DNA from: Lysobacteraceae bacterium
Lineage (GTDB): Bacteria; Pseudomonadota; Gammaproteobacteria; Xanthomonadales; BQJN01
Assembly: GCA_021604725.1 (NCBI GenBank)
Contig: BQJN01000001.1
Span: 37,184-101,183, forward strand
Length of the DNA: 64,000 bases
Direction: 5' to 3'
A program made the position numbers and the translations under genes. The notes under the pieces were generated by a model. The model ran no database searches, was not told the origin of the DNA, and saw only the letters and a program-made list of their open reading frames with translations. This document shows positions 54,555 to 62,211 of this stretch, piece by piece; position 1 is the first letter of the stretch, and each line of letters begins with the position of its first letter.

Positions 54555-55502
54555 ATGACGAAACTCGATAGCAAGGGTCGAATCCTGACGGCAAGCCTGG
54601 TGCTTGCCGTCTCCTTTTCAGGATGGGCCAACGCTCAAGCCTCTCGCAGCATGAGCCTGGCTGAGCGTGTCGCCGTATTGGAGCGGCAGATGGGATCTGG
54701 CGCCTCAGTAGAGCCGGCCCAGTCCAACGTCATGGTCGACATGCTCAACCGTATCGATCAACTGCAGCGCGAGGTTCAGGAACTGCGAGCTGTTGTTGAG
54801 CAACAGCAATTCGAGCTGGAAGCCAGTCAGCGCCGACAACGAGACCAGTATCTCGATCTTGATCAGCGACTGTCCTCGGTCGGTGGCGGCGCAACGGGTC
54901 AGTCCAGTGCGTTCACATCCTCGCCAACAAGGCCAGTACAAAGCGATGTGGCTCCACTGGCTGAGCAAACCGCTAGTCCTCAAACTACACCTGACAACGC
55001 CGTGGTCAGCAGCCAACTGCCTGAGGTACGCCCTCCGGTTGAGGCTGATCTACAAACCTCCGCCATTGATGCTTCGGTCGCGCCTGCCGCGGTGGCTTTT
55101 GTCGACCCGGCGCAAGAAAAAGCGGCCTATGACGCGGCCTTCAATGAACTGAAGAACGGGCGATATGCTTCGGCAGCGCGTAGTTTTAGCGCCTTCGTTC
55201 AAAGCTATCCGGACAGCGAATTTTCCGATAACGCACAATACTGGCTTGGTGAGGCTTACTACGTCACTGGCAACTACAGAATTGCGCTGGAGTCGTTTCA
55301 GAATTTGCTAAATCGCTATCCAGACAGCACTAAAGTGGCCGACGCTTTGCTGAAAATCGGCTATGCCCAATACGAGTTGAAGGAGTGGGCTGCAGCTGAG
55401 CACGCCCTCACCGATGTGGTCGAGACCTATCCAGGCACGACGGTCGCCAGGCTAGCCGAAGGGCGCTTGCGCGCCATGCGCCTGGAAGGCCATATTCAAT
55501 AG
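54555..55502 (+). CDS. cpoB: Cell division coordinator CpoB (YbgF)
   Basis: CpoB is a periplasmic TPR protein that coordinates peptidoglycan synthesis by PBP1B with Tol-driven outer membrane constriction. The ~315-residue protein has a signal peptide (ending near NAQA) and an N-terminal coiled coil (AERVAVLERQM; IDQLQREVQELRAVVEQQQFEL). A Pro/Ala/Thr-rich linker follows, then three TPRs (EKAAYDAAFNELKNGRYASA, SDNAQYWLGEAYYVTGNY, VADALLKIGYAQYELKEW). GGAAGG precedes the ATG at 54555. Its position after pal is standard. Confidence 0.95.
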   Translation: MTKLDSKGRILTASLVLAVSFSGWANAQASRSMSLAERVAVLERQMGSGASVEPAQSNVMVDMLNRIDQLQREVQELRAVVEQQQFELEASQRRQRDQYLDLDQRLSSVGGGATGQSSAFTSSPTRPVQSDVAPLAEQTASPQTTPDNAVVSSQLPEVRPPVEADLQTSAIDASVAPAAVAFVDPAQEKAAYDAAFNELKNGRYASAARSFSAFVQSYPDSEFSDNAQYWLGEAYYVTGNYRIALESFQNLLNRYPDSTKVADALLKIGYAQYELKEWAAAEHALTDVVETYPGTTVARLAEGRLRAMRLEGHIQ

Positions 55503-55534
55503 ACATAGTCGCCGACCTTGGCGTCGGCGCAGTC

Positions 55535-56209
55535 TTGAAACAAGTGACAATCGTGTCCAAGCCCAATCGCAGTGAAAGACTGCGCATCACCGAAATATTT
55601 TACTCCATCCAGGGCGAGTCCAACTCTGTTGGATGGCCCACTGTGTTTGTGCGCCTGACGGGCTGCCCACTGCGCTGTCAATATTGCGATACCGCCTATG
55701 CCTTCCATGGTGGCGACTGGCGGGATATCTCGGACGTTATCGACGAGGTGGCCAGTTACAAGCCGCGTTACGTAACAGTTACCGGTGGCGAGCCGCTGGC
55801 TCAACGGCCTTGCCTGAAGCTGCTCGAGCAGCTTTGTGATGCCGGGTATCAGGTCTCGCTGGAGACCAGTGGAGCCATCGATCTGGCGACGGTCGATCCT
55901 CGAGTGGTCAAGGTAATGGATTTGAAAACGCCTGGATCAAAGGAGGTAGCGCGCAACCGCTGGCAAAACCTCGAGTACTTGAACGAGCATGACCAGATCA
56001 AGTTTGTTTTGTGCTCGCGACAAGACTTCGACTGGATGTGTCAGCAGATAGCGCAGCACGAATTGGATCGCTGGCAAGTACTGGCATCGCCGTCGGCGGA
56101 TGAGCTTGATCCAAGGGATCTGGCTGAATGGGTCTTGGCCGACCGACCTCCGATTCGCATGCAATTGCAGCTGCACAAGTTTATCTGGGGCGATGTCGCA
56201 GGGCACTGA
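55535..56209 (+). CDS. queE: 7-carboxy-7-deazaguanine synthase QueE
   Basis: QueE is a radical SAM enzyme that makes 7-carboxy-7-deazaguanine in the queuosine and 7-deazaguanine pathway. The ~224-residue protein has the substrate-facing [12 protein letters not shown]. Its cluster motif CPLRCQYC is the standard CxxxCxxC, and VTGGEPLAQ follows. The start is TTG at 55535, or GTG at 55544. It overlaps queC by 17 nt. queE-queC after cpoB is the usual gammaproteobacterial order. Confidence 0.95.
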   Translation: MKQVTIVSKPNRSERLRITEIFYSIQGESNSVGWPTVFVRLTGCPLRCQYCDTAYAFHGGDWRDISDVIDEVASYKPRYVTVTGGEPLAQRPCLKLLEQLCDAGYQVSLETSGAIDLATVDPRVVKVMDLKTPGSKEVARNRWQNLEYLNEHDQIKFVLCSRQDFDWMCQQIAQHELDRWQVLASPSADELDPRDLAEWVLADRPPIRMQLQLHKFIWGDVAGH

Positions 56210-56885
56210 CAACAAAGGTCGCGACGCGGTTGTTCTGCTGTCCGGCGGGCTCGATTCAGCTACTGTGCTGGCATTGGCGCTAGCCCGTGGCTTTCGTTGC
56301 CACACATTGGCCATCGACTACGGTCAACGGCATCGCGCCGAGTTGGATGCCTCGGAGGCCTTGTCGAAACAGTTGGGTGCAGCGTCTCATCGAGTCATTG
56401 CCATAGACCTAAGGGCCATTGGTGGGTCGGCGCTGACTGACGATATCGCCGTGCCTGAGGGCGGCACAGAGGGCATACCGATAACCTATGTGCCGGCACG
56501 CAACACGGTGATGCTGTCGCTGGCTTTGGGTCTGGCCGAGACCCTCAACGCCATGGACCTGTTTATCGGCGTAAACGCGGTCGACTACTCAGGTTATCCG
56601 GACTGCCGACCAGAATTTATTGCCAGCTTTCAAACACTGGCCAACCTTGCGACCAAGGCCGGGGTGGAAGGGCGGCGCTTTACTATTCACACGCCTTTGA
56701 TCGACTTGACCAAAGCGCAAATCATCGCCGCCGGTATTGAGGTCGGCGTCGACTATTCGCTGACTGTTTCCTGTTATCAGGCGAATGGGCGAGGGGAGGC
56801 ATGCGGACGGTGTGACTCCTGCCGCATCAGACAGTCAGGGTTTGAAACTGCGGGAATAACCGACCCGACTCGATACTGCCAATAG
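56193..56885 (+). CDS. queC: 7-cyano-7-deazaguanine synthase QueC
   Basis: QueC converts 7-carboxy-7-deazaguanine to preQ0 using ATP and ammonia. The 230-residue protein has the PP-loop [15 protein letters not shown], the motifs [15 protein letters not shown] and [18 protein letters not shown], and a C-terminal zinc site with four cysteines (SCYQ...[11 protein letters not shown]). The frame opens at 56100; ATG 56193 gives the family start. queE and queC probably form one transcript with the tol-pal genes. No queD or queF is in the window. Confidence 0.96.
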   Translation: MSQGTDNKGRDAVVLLSGGLDSATVLALALARGFRCHTLAIDYGQRHRAELDASEALSKQLGAASHRVIAIDLRAIGGSALTDDIAVPEGGTEGIPITYVPARNTVMLSLALGLAETLNAMDLFIGVNAVDYSGYPDCRPEFIASFQTLANLATKAGVEGRRFTIHTPLIDLTKAQIIAAGIEVGVDYSLTVSCYQANGRGEACGRCDSCRIRQSGFETAGITDPTRYCQ

Positions 56886-56964
56886 TTCGGCGCATCCTCC
56901 AAGATCGCCAACGTTCCGGAAATGCTCTAGAATCCGGCATCAGTTTCAAAAATAGGGCGGAAAA

Positions 56965-58323
56965 GTGGAGTCAAAGCATTTACTCGGGCTGGGTCTAGGT
57001 CTGGCATTGTTATGTGGCGGAGCGCAGGCAGTGGAGTGGGGTTCATGGGAACAGCGTTTACTGCAGCCGGCCGAACGCACAGGTCTTGATTTACTGCTGG
57101 TCGACAAACAGCAAGGGATGAAAAAGGCGGGTGACTTCAGAGATGTTGTCATAGAGACCGGCCACCCCTACGCGGTGGGTAGCCCAAGTGAGAAGAGCGT
57201 TGAGATGGTGTGGTCACGCACTATTCATGAAAAGAACGCCAGTTTCATCATGCCCCACTTCCTGAGTATGGACTTGGCGGAAGGAGATTTTCTGGTATTG
57301 AGATCGCCCGACAACAGTCGCGAGCGCATCTACACCGGTTATGGCAAGAGTGATCGAGGACGCCCGGGCGCTGGTGGGTTTTGGGGTATTCACATCTCCG
57401 GCGACACTGCCATTTTGGAACTATATTCAAGCGGAAAACCTAGCCGCCATGGGGTACTAGTTGACCGGATCAGTGTCGGCTTTCCGGACTTCGATACCGG
57501 CGGTGGGAGTACACGTTCGCTTTGTACAGTTGACGACAGCGAGAATTCGACATGTTATGCCGATACCCATCCATTTCAGTACCAGAGAGCACAAACGGTT
57601 GCACGACTGCTGATCACCAAGCCGACCGGGACGTTTTTCTGCACCGGTTGGCTGGTTGGTAGCGAGGGCCACTTCATTACTAACCAACACTGCATCGAAA
57701 ACGGCACCCAAGCGATGGATACGACTTTTGAGTTTGCTGCCGAAGGTGCCACGTGCGCCACCAACTGCAGGACCGGAAATGGCTGCCCCGGCGTGGTTGA
57801 AGCGGATAACTCCACGCTAATCAAGGTAAGTAGCCCGTTGGATTATGCGCTGGTGGCTGTAGACACTAGTGGCCTAGGTGGCACCGATTTGCCAGCGACT
57901 TATGGGTTTTTGACTTTGCGTCCAGGGGGTGCTGAACTGCTGGAGGAAATCTATATTCCTCAACACCCAGCGGGCTGGGGTAAGCACATTGCCTTAACTT
58001 CCAGTTACCCTTCGGATGTCAACCTTGGTGGGATGGGGTATGTGCAGTCGGTGACAGAGTTCGCCTGCACCGGTGGAACCAGTGACGTAGGTTATTTTCT
58101 CGACACTCAAGGGGGTTCGTCCGGGTCGCCGGTACTTGCGTCGGCCGACCATGCGGTTGTCGCCTTACACCATTGTCGCGGCAGTGCTTTCTGTGCATCG
58201 GGAAACCCTGCGACTGATGACCCAAATCGTGGTGTGCCGATCGAAGACGTGATCGCTCATATCGATGCCGATATGCCAGCAGATGCACTTTGGGTCGACG
58301 AGTACTTTGTAGATAGTTTCTAG
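56965..58323 (+). CDS. Secreted trypsin-like serine protease
   Basis: The 452-residue protein has a signal peptide (residues ~1-22, ending GAQA). It has an N-terminal region of about 190 residues that may be a pro- or binding domain, then a chymotrypsin-fold protease domain. The triad can be placed: His in FITNQHCIENG, Asp in LDYALVAVD and Ser in TQGGSSGSPVLA. Several cysteines suggest disulfides and extracytoplasmic action. The domain resembles lysyl endopeptidase-type (S1) enzymes. The start is GTG with AGGGCGG upstream. It is inserted between queC and tRNA-Lys, which are often neighbours. Confidence 0.85.
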   Translation: MESKHLLGLGLGLALLCGGAQAVEWGSWEQRLLQPAERTGLDLLLVDKQQGMKKAGDFRDVVIETGHPYAVGSPSEKSVEMVWSRTIHEKNASFIMPHFLSMDLAEGDFLVLRSPDNSRERIYTGYGKSDRGRPGAGGFWGIHISGDTAILELYSSGKPSRHGVLVDRISVGFPDFDTGGGSTRSLCTVDDSENSTCYADTHPFQYQRAQTVARLLITKPTGTFFCTGWLVGSEGHFITNQHCIENGTQAMDTTFEFAAEGATCATNCRTGNGCPGVVEADNSTLIKVSSPLDYALVAVDTSGLGGTDLPATYGFLTLRPGGAELLEEIYIPQHPAGWGKHIALTSSYPSDVNLGGMGYVQSVTEFACTGGTSDVGYFLDTQGGSSGSPVLASADHAVVALHHCRGSAFCASGNPATDDPNRGVPIEDVIAHIDADMPADALWVDEYFVDSF

Positions 58324-58341
58324 CGGACACGTCCACTTCTA

Positions 58342-58380
58342 CTCTCCCCAGGCTTGGTGATCGTGCCGGTCTGGGGAGAG
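58342..58380 (+). terminator. Hairpin after the serine protease gene
   Basis: A perfect 10-bp stem (CTCTCCCCAG with CTGGGGAGAG) with a 19-nt loop begins 19 nt after the protease stop. There is no T tract, so it may be a terminator or an mRNA-stabilising hairpin. Confidence 0.55.
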
Positions 58381-58415
58381 ATTCGAACTTAAGTTGATCT
58401 TTCTTCCAATCCCGC

Positions 58416-58444
58416 TTGTAAGCAGCAAAAGAAACCCTTAGAAT
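58416..58444 (+). promoter_or_regulatory. Probable promoter of tRNA-Lys
   Basis: TTGTAA (58416-58421) and TAGAAT (58439-58444) are 17 nt apart. The following discriminator is GC-rich (GCGCCCCC), as in stable-RNA promoters under stringent control. The tRNA starts 16 nt after the -10 box. Confidence 0.65.
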
Positions 58445-58460
58445 TGCGCCCCCTTGGAAT

Positions 58461-58536
58461 GGGCCGTTAGCTCAGTTGGTAGAGCAGTGGACTTTTAATC
58501 CATTGGTCGTAGGTTCGAGCCCTACACGGCCCACCA
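58461..58536 (+). tRNA. tRNA-Lys (UUU)
   Basis: The 76-nt sequence folds as a cloverleaf. The acceptor stem is GGGCCGT with ACGGCCC, the D arm contains AGCTCAGTTGGTAGAGC, and the anticodon loop is CTTTTAA with anticodon TTT. The T arm has GGTTCGAGCC, and CCA is encoded. The last 21 nt are repeated at 58681-58701 as part of a tandem repeat. Its place after the tol-pal-que genes is conserved in related bacteria. Confidence 0.97.
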
Positions 58537-58827
58537 TTTCCCTCCTCCCGTTCGAAGCGACAATCCCTTCAAGTATCATCTTGCCTGGGATCAAGCGGCT
58601 CGAACCGTCTTCTGTCGCAAACCGCGTAGCCGGAATGGTTTTCGCTTCGCGAAATGAATGTAGGCGGAGCCTCCAACCCTCGAGCCCTACACGGCCCACC
58701 ATTTCTCCTCCCGTTCGAAGCGACAATCCCTTCAAGTATCATCTTGCCTGGGATCAAGCGGCTCGAACCGTCCTCTTTCACAAACCGCGAAGCCGAAATG
58801 GTTTTCGCTTCGCGAAATGAATGTAGG
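58516..58827 (+). repeat. Tandem repeat that includes the tRNA-Lys 3' end
   Basis: Copy 1 (58516-58664, 149 nt) starts inside the T arm of tRNA-Lys. Copy 2 (58681-58827, 147 nt) repeats it with few changes and a 2-nt deletion. Each copy holds the 21-nt tRNA end, then a shared flank that includes a TTTCGC-TTC-GCGAAA hairpin. The 16 nt between them (58665-58680) are unique. This resembles att-site duplication at a tRNA gene, but no integrase or cargo lies between the copies. Confidence 0.9.
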
Positions 58828-59483
58828 GTGAGGCGGATTGAGAACGAGTGGCTTGCCGCAAAGTATTTCTGCGCAGGCATACTGAGCTGCCATCCCTGGC
58901 GAACCCAAAGCGCTCCGTGAGGAGATTCCGGCCTTGCCATCCTTGGCAAGGCGTTCAGCGGGATCGAATGCCATTCAAGGCATTCGATCGAGATCCGCTT
59001 CACCCCGCCGAACGACTCGACAGGACGTCGAGGCTGGGGGTACGTATGACGCACGATGGCAACAACCATCCCTGGGCCGCACCCTTCGGTAGGCGAGGAT
59101 GAAGCCAACAACCATCCCTGGACCGCACCCAGCCGGCACATCCATGTGCCGTCGTTCGCCACCTGCGGCGTGGCGTTCAAGGCACCCGTCATTGCGGCTT
59201 CGTAGGAGAGGATTGGAGTTGCCTTCCCTGGCGAGACGATTCAGCTTCGAGTGAACCCCCAGCCCAACCATCCATGGTTGGTCGTTCGCCACCTGCGGCG
59301 TGCCATTCAAGGCACCCCGCGTCTACGGTGGCTCACCCATCCCTGGCGCAGCATGGGGAATCTCATCAAAAACTATGCATAAGGCGCGGGAATCGCTCGG
59401 TCTACCGACAATCTGCTGCTGCGAAGCGAATCTGCATGCTATATTTTGTCAGTGACTGAGTTTTCGGTAGCCGTGCGGGCGGC
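58828..59483 (+). repeat. Non-coding island of short CCATCC-type hairpins
   Basis: About 650 nt without a convincing gene, rich in short repeats. The ten-mer CCATCCCTGG occurs at 58890-58899, 59066-59075, 59112-59121 and 59337-59346. Variants are at 58937-58946 (CCATCCTTGG), 59222-59231 (CCTTCCCTGG) and 59268-59277 (CCATCCATGG). Several are tops of hairpins whose arms differ: CGGCACAT-CC-ATGTGCCG (59134-59151), CCAACCAT-CC-ATGGTTGG, and CCTTGCCA-TCCT-TGGCAAGG. A 22-nt direct repeat occurs at 59151-59172 and 59281-59302. No CRISPR-like regular spacing is present. Confidence 0.8.
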
Positions 59484-60230
59484 ATGCATACTTTGAAGAG
59501 ACGTTTAGCAATAACATTGACCAGTGCGATGGCCGTTTTTATGGCTGCTGCGCCAGCTGTTGTCTCGGCACAGGCCATTATCAAACACTTGGCAACGTCC
59601 TCGCTGGCAGACAAGGAATTGACTCGTGAGTCTTTCGACCTGTCGGAACTGAATGATGCCAAAACCTTGGCGCGCACCGGCGATGTTGAATCTCAATACA
59701 AGGTGGCGATTCTCAACCATATGCGCGGTGCTTATGGGCAGGCCATTAGCTGGTATCGGCGGGCAGCTCTGTTTCGTCATCCGTTGGCGTCTTATAACCT
59801 TGGCTTGATGTACTACCAGGGCGAAGGCGTTGATGTCGACTACCACGAGGCCGCTCGATGGTTTGAGGTTTCGGCTGGCGCGGGCTATCCAGAGGCGGCC
59901 TTCCAGCTTGGGCTGATGCACTACCGTGGAGAAGGGGTGCCAAAGGACAATCAACTGGAAGCGCAGTGGTACAGAAAGGCCGCGCTGGGCGGTAATGCTG
60001 AGGCTCAGTACAACCTGGCCGTTCTCTATTCCAAGGGAGAAGGTGTCAAGGACGATCCAGTTGAAGGCCTGGCGTGGCTTGAACTGGCGGTGGCAGGTGG
60101 CGTTGATGCCGATGACCAGTTGGCCGATATGCGTTCATCGCTCAGCCAACAGCAACGCCAGGCAGCGGCTGGCTTGCGAAGTCAGTTGGAAAGCCAAATC
60201 AAAATCCCCCGTTTCCTGGCCGCTCAGTAA
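59484..60230 (+). CDS. Secreted Sel1-repeat protein, copy 1
   Basis: The 248-residue protein has a signal peptide (to about VVSAQA) and four Sel1-like repeats (SLR). The repeats show the pattern A-x-Y-x-L-G-x-M-Y-x-x-G-x-G-V (PLASYNLGLMYYQGEGV; PEAAFQLGLMHYRGEGV; AEAQYNLAVLYSKGEGV). Such proteins are adaptors in protein-protein contacts and are often periplasmic. It shares most of its sequence with the next gene at 60469-61206, so the two arose by tandem duplication. The function is unknown. Confidence 0.88.
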   Translation: MHTLKRRLAITLTSAMAVFMAAAPAVVSAQAIIKHLATSSLADKELTRESFDLSELNDAKTLARTGDVESQYKVAILNHMRGAYGQAISWYRRAALFRHPLASYNLGLMYYQGEGVDVDYHEAARWFEVSAGAGYPEAAFQLGLMHYRGEGVPKDNQLEAQWYRKAALGGNAEAQYNLAVLYSKGEGVKDDPVEGLAWLELAVAGGVDADDQLADMRSSLSQQQRQAAAGLRSQLESQIKIPRFLAAQ

Positions 60231-60468
60231 ATCTCTGCCGCACTGGCGGTCAAACATCGAGGCATCTCAACCTTCCTCAACTCTGAAATCGAGTTGGGCC
60301 CAGCCTGTTCGTCCTGCATTCCATGCACAGTTTCGATGCCGTTTTTTCGCTCATTGTGCAGATGCTGCGCCAACGGTTCGAGGGCGCGAATTCGGCACAC
60401 TCGCGAGCAGTGCCGCATGCTAGGTTCTATTCATACACGCACTAAACGAACGAGTATTTGAGGCAGCA

Positions 60469-61206
60469 ATGTATAGACCCTTGTTGAATTCAATGGCCCT
60501 TGCCATAGTCACTTTTATCGCAACAGCGCCGCAAGCGGCTTATGGCCAGGCCATCATTAAGCACTTGTCGACCTCTTCATTGGCTGGAAAGGAACTGACC
60601 CGCGATTCATTTAGTCTATCCGAACTTAACGATGCCAAGACCTTGGCCAAGTCCGGTGATGTTGAAGCGCAGTATCGTGTTGCGATCCTGAATCATATGC
60701 GCGGTGCCTACAGCCAGGCTGAAGCCTGGTATCGGCGCGCCGCGCTGTTTCGTCACCCCTTGGCCGCCTACAACCTGGGATTAATGTATTACCAGGGTGA
60801 AGGCGTTGAAATGAATCATGAGGAGGCCGCTAGATGGTTTGAAGTCTCGGCCAACGCTGACTACCCGGACGCCGCATTTCAGTTGGGCCTAATGCATTAT
60901 CGTGGAGATGGTGTACCGAAAAATCCGGCGCTTGAGGCGCAATGGTACCGCCGCTCTGCCCTGGGCGGGAATGCTGAGGCACAATTTAATATGGCGGTCT
61001 TGCACAGCAAAGGTGAGGGGGTGGCTGAGGATCCCGTAGCAGCGCTCGCCTGGCTCGATATGGCGGTGGCCAATGGTGTCGATGCGCAGGCGCAACTGTC
61101 TGATATGCGCAGCACCATGAGCCCAGCCCAACGGCAAGCGGCTGCTTCCCTGCGCGCTGAGACCGAGTCCTTGGTCAAGCGACCGATTTATATCGTTACT
61201 AATTAG
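60469..61206 (+). CDS. Secreted Sel1-repeat protein, copy 2
   Basis: The 245-residue paralogue of the preceding gene has a signal peptide (ending near AAYGQA) and the same four Sel1-like repeats (LAAYNLGLMYYQGEGV; DAAFQLGLMHYRGDGV; AEAQFNMAVLHSKGEGV). The shared segment AIIKHL.TSSLA.KELTR.SF.LSELNDAKTLA after the signal shows that the whole mature protein was copied. The TAG stop is the first codon of the dispersed hairpin repeat at 61204-61247. The 238-nt gap between the two copies shows no gene. Confidence 0.88.
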   Translation: MYRPLLNSMALAIVTFIATAPQAAYGQAIIKHLSTSSLAGKELTRDSFSLSELNDAKTLAKSGDVEAQYRVAILNHMRGAYSQAEAWYRRAALFRHPLAAYNLGLMYYQGEGVEMNHEEAARWFEVSANADYPDAAFQLGLMHYRGDGVPKNPALEAQWYRRSALGGNAEAQFNMAVLHSKGEGVAEDPVAALAWLDMAVANGVDAQAQLSDMRSTMSPAQRQAAASLRAETESLVKRPIYIVTN

Positions 61207-61247
61207 AGGTCGTCCACGATTAGCCATTCATGGCTAACGCGGACACG
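61204..61247 (+). repeat. Dispersed 44-nt hairpin repeat, copy B
   Basis: This is the second copy of the element at 34672-34715 (40 of 44 identical). The stem TTAGCCA-TTCA-TGGCTAA is kept and the loop changed. It begins at the TAG stop of the Sel1 gene and follows it in the same direction. The distance between copies is 26.5 kb. Confidence 0.8.
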
Positions 61248-61430
61248 GGTTTCAAGGAGCTACGCCACCCACACGCGGATCGCTCTGACCACAGCCAAAC
61301 GCACTACGGAAGGTGCGTACCAGGCAAATAACAAAATGGCCAGGGACGGCGCAACCTGCAACTTCTCTGGCACAAGGAGGTGCCAGCGTCTATTTCGTTC
61401 GGCGATCTCAATGTGGCACTATGGCGGCCG

Positions 61431-61769
61431 ATGCCAATCGATCCTGAGATTATCTACAACGCCGTTCGTTCGGTACCCCCAGGTCTGGTCGCCAGTTATG
61501 GTCAGGTGGCCGCCATGGCTGGCTTGCCTGGACGAGCGAGACTGGTGGGGCGCACCTTGCGCGTGGCCCCGAACAACATTGATGTGCCGTGGTACCGAGT
61601 GGTTCGGGCTGATCGATCTTTGGCCTTCACGGATGGCAGCGATGCCTATGAACGACAGCGTCAGCTACTGGAAGCCGAAGGCGTTGAGTTTCGCGGCTTG
61701 AAGGTGCTGCCGGCATTTCAGATTCGATTCGATGCCCTGGACGCGGCCCTGTGGGCACCTATTGACTGA
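61431..61769 (+). CDS. Alkyltransferase-like (ATL) DNA-binding protein
   Basis: The 112-residue protein has the fold of the C-terminal domain of O6-alkylguanine alkyltransferases (IIYNAVRSVPPGLVASYGQVAAMAG, then ARLVGRTLRVAPNN). The active-site PCHRV motif is PWYRVV here, so the acceptor cysteine is Trp. This is the mark of ATL proteins such as E. coli YbaZ, which bind O6-alkylguanine and recruit nucleotide excision repair. The open frame begins at a GTG at 61380 next to an AGGAGG; ATG 61431 is preferred by family alignment, and the start is uncertain. Confidence 0.88.
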   Translation: MPIDPEIIYNAVRSVPPGLVASYGQVAAMAGLPGRARLVGRTLRVAPNNIDVPWYRVVRADRSLAFTDGSDAYERQRQLLEAEGVEFRGLKVLPAFQIRFDALDAALWAPID

Positions 61770-61776
61770 CGGACCA

Positions 61777-62211
61777 ATGAGCGAACGATCGACCAACGAC
61801 CTCTACCGTGACACGGTGCTCAAACACAATCGAAAGCCGCATGGCTATGACGGTGATCATGAGGTGACGCATCAAGCCAGCCTGCACAACCAGGTCTGTG
61901 GTGATCACGTGACAGTGCGGCTGCTTGTGGAGCACGAGCAAGTGCTTGCAGCCTCCTTCTGCGGCGAGTCATGTGCGATTTGTACCGCTTCTGCGTCCAT
62001 CTTGTGCCAGAGTGCCGTAGGGCGTTCGGTGTCTGCCCTGGTGGCTGGCCATCGCGACCTTGAGCGGGCGCTGGGTTCGAATGGTGATCAGGTGCTGGAC
62101 TGGCCCGATGCCAATGGTCTGGTAGGCGTCAGGAAGTTTCCGTCTCGAGTACGTTGCGCCCTGTTGCCCTGGGAGGCGAGTACCAAGGCCCTGCTTGAAG
62201 CCTCATTGTAG
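61777..62211 (+). CDS. sufU: SufU-type Fe-S scaffold / sulfur-transfer protein
   Basis: The 144-residue protein has the IscU/SufU pattern. LYRDTVLKHNRKP resembles the family start. Three cysteines that bind zinc or iron are seen in NQVCGDH, FCGESCAICTASAS and VRCALLPWEAS. SufU receives sulfur from SufS as a zinc protein in Gram-positives; in other bacteria its role varies. No sufS or other Fe-S gene is next to it in this window. It follows the ATL gene by 7 nt and its end overlaps the convergent MATE gene by 9 nt. Confidence 0.8.
   Translation: MSERSTNDLYRDTVLKHNRKPHGYDGDHEVTHQASLHNQVCGDHVTVRLLVEHEQVLAASFCGESCAICTASASILCQSAVGRSVSALVAGHRDLERALGSNGDQVLDWPDANGLVGVRKFPSRVRCALLPWEASTKALLEASL

Noticed and set aside
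58569-59192. 207-codon minus-strand open frame over the repeat island
   Set aside because: It translates both copies of the tandem repeat and the hairpin cluster, giving repeated peptide segments that come from DNA repeats rather than a protein family.
58890-59346. Possible CRISPR-like array
   Set aside because: The repeats are only about 10 nt, irregularly spaced (roughly 40-150 nt) and lie in variable hairpins. There is no cas gene in the window.
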